Source of the DNA: Gammaproteobacteria bacterium
Lineage (GTDB): Bacteria; Pseudomonadota; Gammaproteobacteria; SZUA-21
Direction of reading: 5' to 3'
DNA length: 9,380 bases
NCBI GenBank assembly: GCA_027021095.1
Contig: JALUUZ010000358.1
Coordinates: 1 to 9,380, forward strand
In this document: one piece after another, positions 6,755 to 9,380 of the stretch
Numbering within the stretch: position 1 is the first letter of the stretch
How the letters are laid out: each line of letters starts with the position of its first letter
The notes under the pieces: model-generated
The model's input: the letters and a program-made list of their open reading frames with translations, nothing else
Database searches by the model: none
Told to the model about the DNA's origin: nothing
Translations under genes and position numbers: made by a program

Positions 6755-6792
6755 AAAATTCGTTCAAAAGTCCGGCAAAAAGCCCGGTAAAA
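6755..6792. promoter_or_regulatory. four phased A-tracts (predicted curved DNA)
   Basis: A-tracts of 4, 4, 5 and 4 nt start at 6755, 6766, 6777 and 6789. The spacings are 11, 11 and 12 bp, about one helical turn. Such phasing is known to bend DNA. It lies upstream of both candidate -10 boxes of the paralogue 1 kinase, where it could act as an UP-like or nucleoid-protein binding region. Part of the pattern comes from a loose 11-12 bp repeat of AAAAG-YCCGG. Confidence 0.5.
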
Positions 6793-6796
6793 GTTC

Positions 6797-6858
6797 AGCC
6801 GGCCTTTTTCACCAGCGTTCGTAGCGAGACGGAGCAAGGGTGGTGAGAAAGGCGGGCC
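6797..6858 (-). repeat. palindromic repeat, intact copy
   Basis: The arms 6797-6814 and 6841-6858 are inverted repeats (15 of 18), enclosing a 26-nt core that can fold further (CGT, TCG, TAG, CGA, ACG). The reverse complement matches the reassembled split copy near 3661-3937 without a gap (53 of 62). The end nearest the kinase stop is 16 bp from it. No coding role is supported. A fold-back element that also acts as a bidirectional terminator or RNA stabiliser is possible. Confidence 0.75.
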
Positions 6859-6872
6859 AGTACCACCTGGCC
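6855..6872 (-). terminator. weak candidate terminator after paralogue 2 kinase
   Basis: On the minus strand a perfect 6-bp stem GGCCAG / CTGGCC with a 6-nt loop starts 2 nt after the TAG stop. It is followed by CGCCTTTCTC, which is only a broken T-rich tail. It overlaps the arm of the palindromic repeat, whose larger fold would compete with it. Confidence 0.25.
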
Positions 6873-6874
6873 TG

Positions 6875-9349
6875 CTATCGGTGTGTGGCAGTCTGTGTCA
6901 ACGGCAGCACCCAGAAGCGGACTGTCTTGTCATGGCCGGCAGACAGGATTTTGCGGTCATGATCGAAAAACGCGATGCTGTTGACCAGGTCGGTGTGGCC
7001 GCTGAATTGTGCCAGTTTCTTTCCGGTTTTCAGGTCCCAGTACAGCACGGTGTGGTCGACGCCTACTGAGAGCGCACGTTTGCCGTCTGCAGAAACTGCG
7101 ACCTGGTTGGTGACGATATTGCTGTCGGTATTGATCGTCAGGACCGGTTTTGCGGTCTGCAGGTCCCACAGCCGCAGTTTTTTGTCGTCGGTTGCGGTAA
7201 AGATTTTTTTGCCGTCTGGTGTGAAGACGGCAGCAAGGAATTCCCAGTCAAACCCTTGCAGCGTCTGCATGGTTTTGCCGTTGTCCATCGAGATGACTTT
7301 CAGGTTCTTCTGGTCCGAACTGCTGAGCATCAGCGCCCGGTTCCCGTCCGGCGCGTAGGCGAACAGCTCGATGGAATCCGGCAATGTGAAGGATTTCAGC
7401 CTTGCGCCGCTGATGGCATCCCGAACCTCGACGGTGTTGCCGTAGCTGCAGGCGAACTGCCGGGCGACGGGCGACCAGGCGAAGCGGTCACGGCATTTGC
7501 TTTTGATCGTATTGAGCCTGGTGCCAGTACGCAGGTCGATGACATAAGAAGCTGCGAATTCGTTCAGCAATGCAAGCTGTCCATCATGTGAAACCGACAG
7601 CGTATTATGAAAGCTGCGTGGAAATTTCCTGCGGATCTTGCCGGTGTTCAGATCGAGCAGAAAAATGCCCTCACTGGCAGAGTCCACCAACAGGCTCCGG
7701 GTCGCGTCCGAGACTGCAAGCCTGCGGATAAAGCTTTTGAACGGCACGGTCTTGATCAGCTGTTGATGTTTCAGCACGATGTTGAACGTCCGGTCAGTAT
7801 AGCTGATCGCGAGATCGAGGGTTCTGCTTCGATGATTTGGCGCCGAGAGCCGGACCCGGTATTTGCCTGGCTTGACATAGAGATCGTCACGGTAGCGCAG
7901 CTTTGGTTGCAGAAACTCGATACGTGATCCGGCCGGTGTGGGCTTGATCACCAGTTTATAGAGATTGTCCGGCCTGAGCTTGCGGTTGATTTTGTAGGTG
8001 AAGCCTTCCATCAACAGGATGGCGGAGGAGTAGGGTTTGTAACCCTGTTTTTCGAGCTTGACGATATAGGTGCCGGCATTGATCGGTCCGGTGATCAGTG
8101 GGGTGGTGCCCTTGTATTGCTTGTTCAGGTAGACCTTCGCGCCACGGGGCCGGGTATTGAAAACGAACTGTGTCGGACCCTTGATGACCTCCATTGGCTT
8201 GAAAGCCTGTCTGTCCCTTTGGGGTGAGCGGGTCTCTGCCTGTGACGGTTGGCGCCCGGTGGTGGTCGTTGTGGTGTCCTGCTTTTTTCCTGGTGGCTGG
8301 TATTCGTAGACCAGGTACAGACTTGCGGCAATGACCGCAAAGAGGGCGCCTGCCGCCGCCAGTATGAGGCCGGTCGACACGCTGCGTTTTCCGCGGCCGG
8401 TGCGCTGCGGCTGGTAGTCGAAGTCGGGATTGATCCTGGTGCTCGGCTGCTCGCCCTGTTCGACTGACAACAGCGCGGTGATCTGCGCGGTACTTTGCGG
8501 CCGGTGCTGTGGATAGACCTGGATCATCCAGTCGATCAGTTTCAGGAAGGCTTTGCTGTACATCGAGGCACCGGCCTCGACTGCCGGAACCAGTGGGTCC
8601 CGGTTGTCGATCTGCAGATCATTGAAGCGCTGCAGCGCGTTGACCGGCACCTTGCCGGTGACCGCGCGATACAGTGTGGCGCCAAGCGCGTAAAGATCGG
8701 TTGCCGGGGTCTGCTTGATATTGCCCGGGTACTGTTCGAACGGTGCATAGCCTGCGGTGACTATACGGGTAAAAGACTGGCTTTGCTGGGTCAGTGCCTG
8801 TCGTGCCGAACCGAAATCAAGCAGTACCGGGTCACCCTGCTCGCGGATATAGATGTTGCCCGGTTTGATATCACGGTGCAGGTATTTTTGGGCATGAATC
8901 GCCTGCAGACCGTCGAGGAGCGCCAACAGCAGGCTCAGCAGGTAGTGTTCGTCCGGCTTCGGGTTCTCGCGCAGGTAGTCTTTGAACGACATACCCTGTT
9001 CGTATTCCATGACCAGGTAGGCGGTACCGTTTGCCTGGAAGTAACGGACCACACGTACGATATTCGGGTGTTTGAACAGGGCCAGTGCTCTGCCTTCCTC
9101 GATGAACTGCTGCAGTCCGTATGCATAGCTTTCGGTATCGGCCTCGGATTTGGGCACCACCTGGGTCGAGTCTGTCCGCCACGCCAATTGTACCGGCAGG
9201 TATTCTTTGATCGCGACCAGGTGGTTGAGCTGGGTGTCACGGGCCTTGTAGGTGATGCCAAAGCCGCCGGAACCGATGACCGATTCGATTTCATAGGTGT
9301 CCAGCCGGGTGCCGGTGGGCAGCGCATGTTGGTATTCAGCCTGTTTCAT
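6875..9349 (-). CDS. receptor-like Ser/Thr protein kinase with PEGA domains and WD40-like propeller (paralogue 2)
   Basis: An 824-residue paralogue of the neighbouring kinase, upstream of it on the same strand with a 212-bp gap. Kinase motifs fall at the same residue numbers: GSGGFGITYK (26-35), Lys48, Glu85, HRDIKPGN (158-165), DFG (178-180), Thr194, Thr198, TDLYALG (217-223), Arg283. The cytoplasmic linker is short and basic (GRGKRS, 318-323), followed by one membrane helix (about 325-348) and a Thr-rich stretch. A PEGA domain spans about 393-460 (NTRPRGAKVYLN, GTYIVKLEKQGY), a PEGA-like domain 461-528, and about seven WD40-like blades 535-816 end in GHDKTVRFW. Its only cysteines are Cys619 and Cys634, both in blade 3. 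ATG at 9349 has no clear Shine-Dalgarno in the visible 31 bp upstream. Signal and substrates are unknown, and no PP2C phosphatase or FHA gene is visible. Confidence 0.93.
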   Translation of the reverse strand: MKQAEYQHALPTGTRLDTYEIESVIGSGGFGITYKARDTQLNHLVAIKEYLPVQLAWRTDSTQVVPKSEADTESYAYGLQQFIEEGRALALFKHPNIVRVVRYFQANGTAYLVMEYEQGMSFKDYLRENPKPDEHYLLSLLLALLDGLQAIHAQKYLHRDIKPGNIYIREQGDPVLLDFGSARQALTQQSQSFTRIVTAGYAPFEQYPGNIKQTPATDLYALGATLYRAVTGKVPVNALQRFNDLQIDNRDPLVPAVEAGASMYSKAFLKLIDWMIQVYPQHRPQSTAQITALLSVEQGEQPSTRINPDFDYQPQRTGRGKRSVSTGLILAAAGALFAVIAASLYLVYEYQPPGKKQDTTTTTTGRQPSQAETRSPQRDRQAFKPMEVIKGPTQFVFNTRPRGAKVYLNKQYKGTTPLITGPINAGTYIVKLEKQGYKPYSSAILLMEGFTYKINRKLRPDNLYKLVIKPTPAGSRIEFLQPKLRYRDDLYVKPGKYRVRLSAPNHRSRTLDLAISYTDRTFNIVLKHQQLIKTVPFKSFIRRLAVSDATRSLLVDSASEGIFLLDLNTGKIRRKFPRSFHNTLSVSHDGQLALLNEFAASYVIDLRTGTRLNTIKSKCRDRFAWSPVARQFACSYGNTVEVRDAISGARLKSFTLPDSIELFAYAPDGNRALMLSSSDQKNLKVISMDNGKTMQTLQGFDWEFLAAVFTPDGKKIFTATDDKKLRLWDLQTAKPVLTINTDSNIVTNQVAVSADGKRALSVGVDHTVLYWDLKTGKKLAQFSGHTDLVNSIAFFDHDRKILSAGHDKTVRFWVLPLTQTATHR

Positions 9350-9380
9350 TGATCAGTATCGATTTGTTCGGGTCTGCCGG

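Noticed and set aside
8495..9352. 285-codon plus-strand open frame opposite the paralogue 2 kinase domain
   Set aside because: It is antisense to intact kinase motifs, and similar antisense frames lie opposite paralogue 1 (for example 6045-6503). This is codon-bias shadowing, not a gene.

Overview
The window reads as chromosomal DNA of a gammaproteobacterium, moderately GC-rich. The evidence is a bacterial-type aspS whose N-terminus and class II motifs follow the gammaproteobacterial pattern, the fmdB-aspS-nudB order typical of that class, and a quinolinate synthase of the longer form. The genus cannot be fixed from this sequence. An autotrophic or sulfur-oxidising lineage is only a guess.

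Layout. Positions 1-167 hold the 3' end of an FmdB-type zinc-ribbon gene. Positions 239-2023 are aspS. nudB follows directly and probably overlaps the aspS stop through a CTG start at 2020. nadA (2568-3665) lies on the same strand. These plus-strand genes are housekeeping genes for tRNA charging, folate-precursor processing and NAD synthesis. They may be co-transcribed but do not form one pathway.

From 3972 to the right edge the strand switches. Two long tandem paralogues, 896 and 824 residues, each encode a receptor-like Ser/Thr protein kinase. Both have a cytoplasmic Hanks-type kinase, one transmembrane helix, two PEGA or PEGA-like domains and a C-terminal propeller of about seven WD40-like blades that should lie outside the cytoplasm. 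The kinase halves align without gaps for about 296 residues, with all catalytic residues intact. The two differ mainly in the linker before the membrane helix. They look like an old tandem duplication whose products may form related sensors or a mixed complex.

The non-coding DNA is unusually structured. A 62-nt palindromic repeat lies 3' of each kinase gene, in opposite orientations. The copy between nadA and the first kinase is split by a 202-bp insert flanked by a 7-bp direct repeat, and that insert carries two REP-like hairpins. The gap between the kinase genes also holds a consensus -10 box, a long hairpin touching it and four A-tracts in helical phase, which together suggest a separate promoter for the downstream kinase.

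No RNA genes, CRISPR array or transposase gene were seen.
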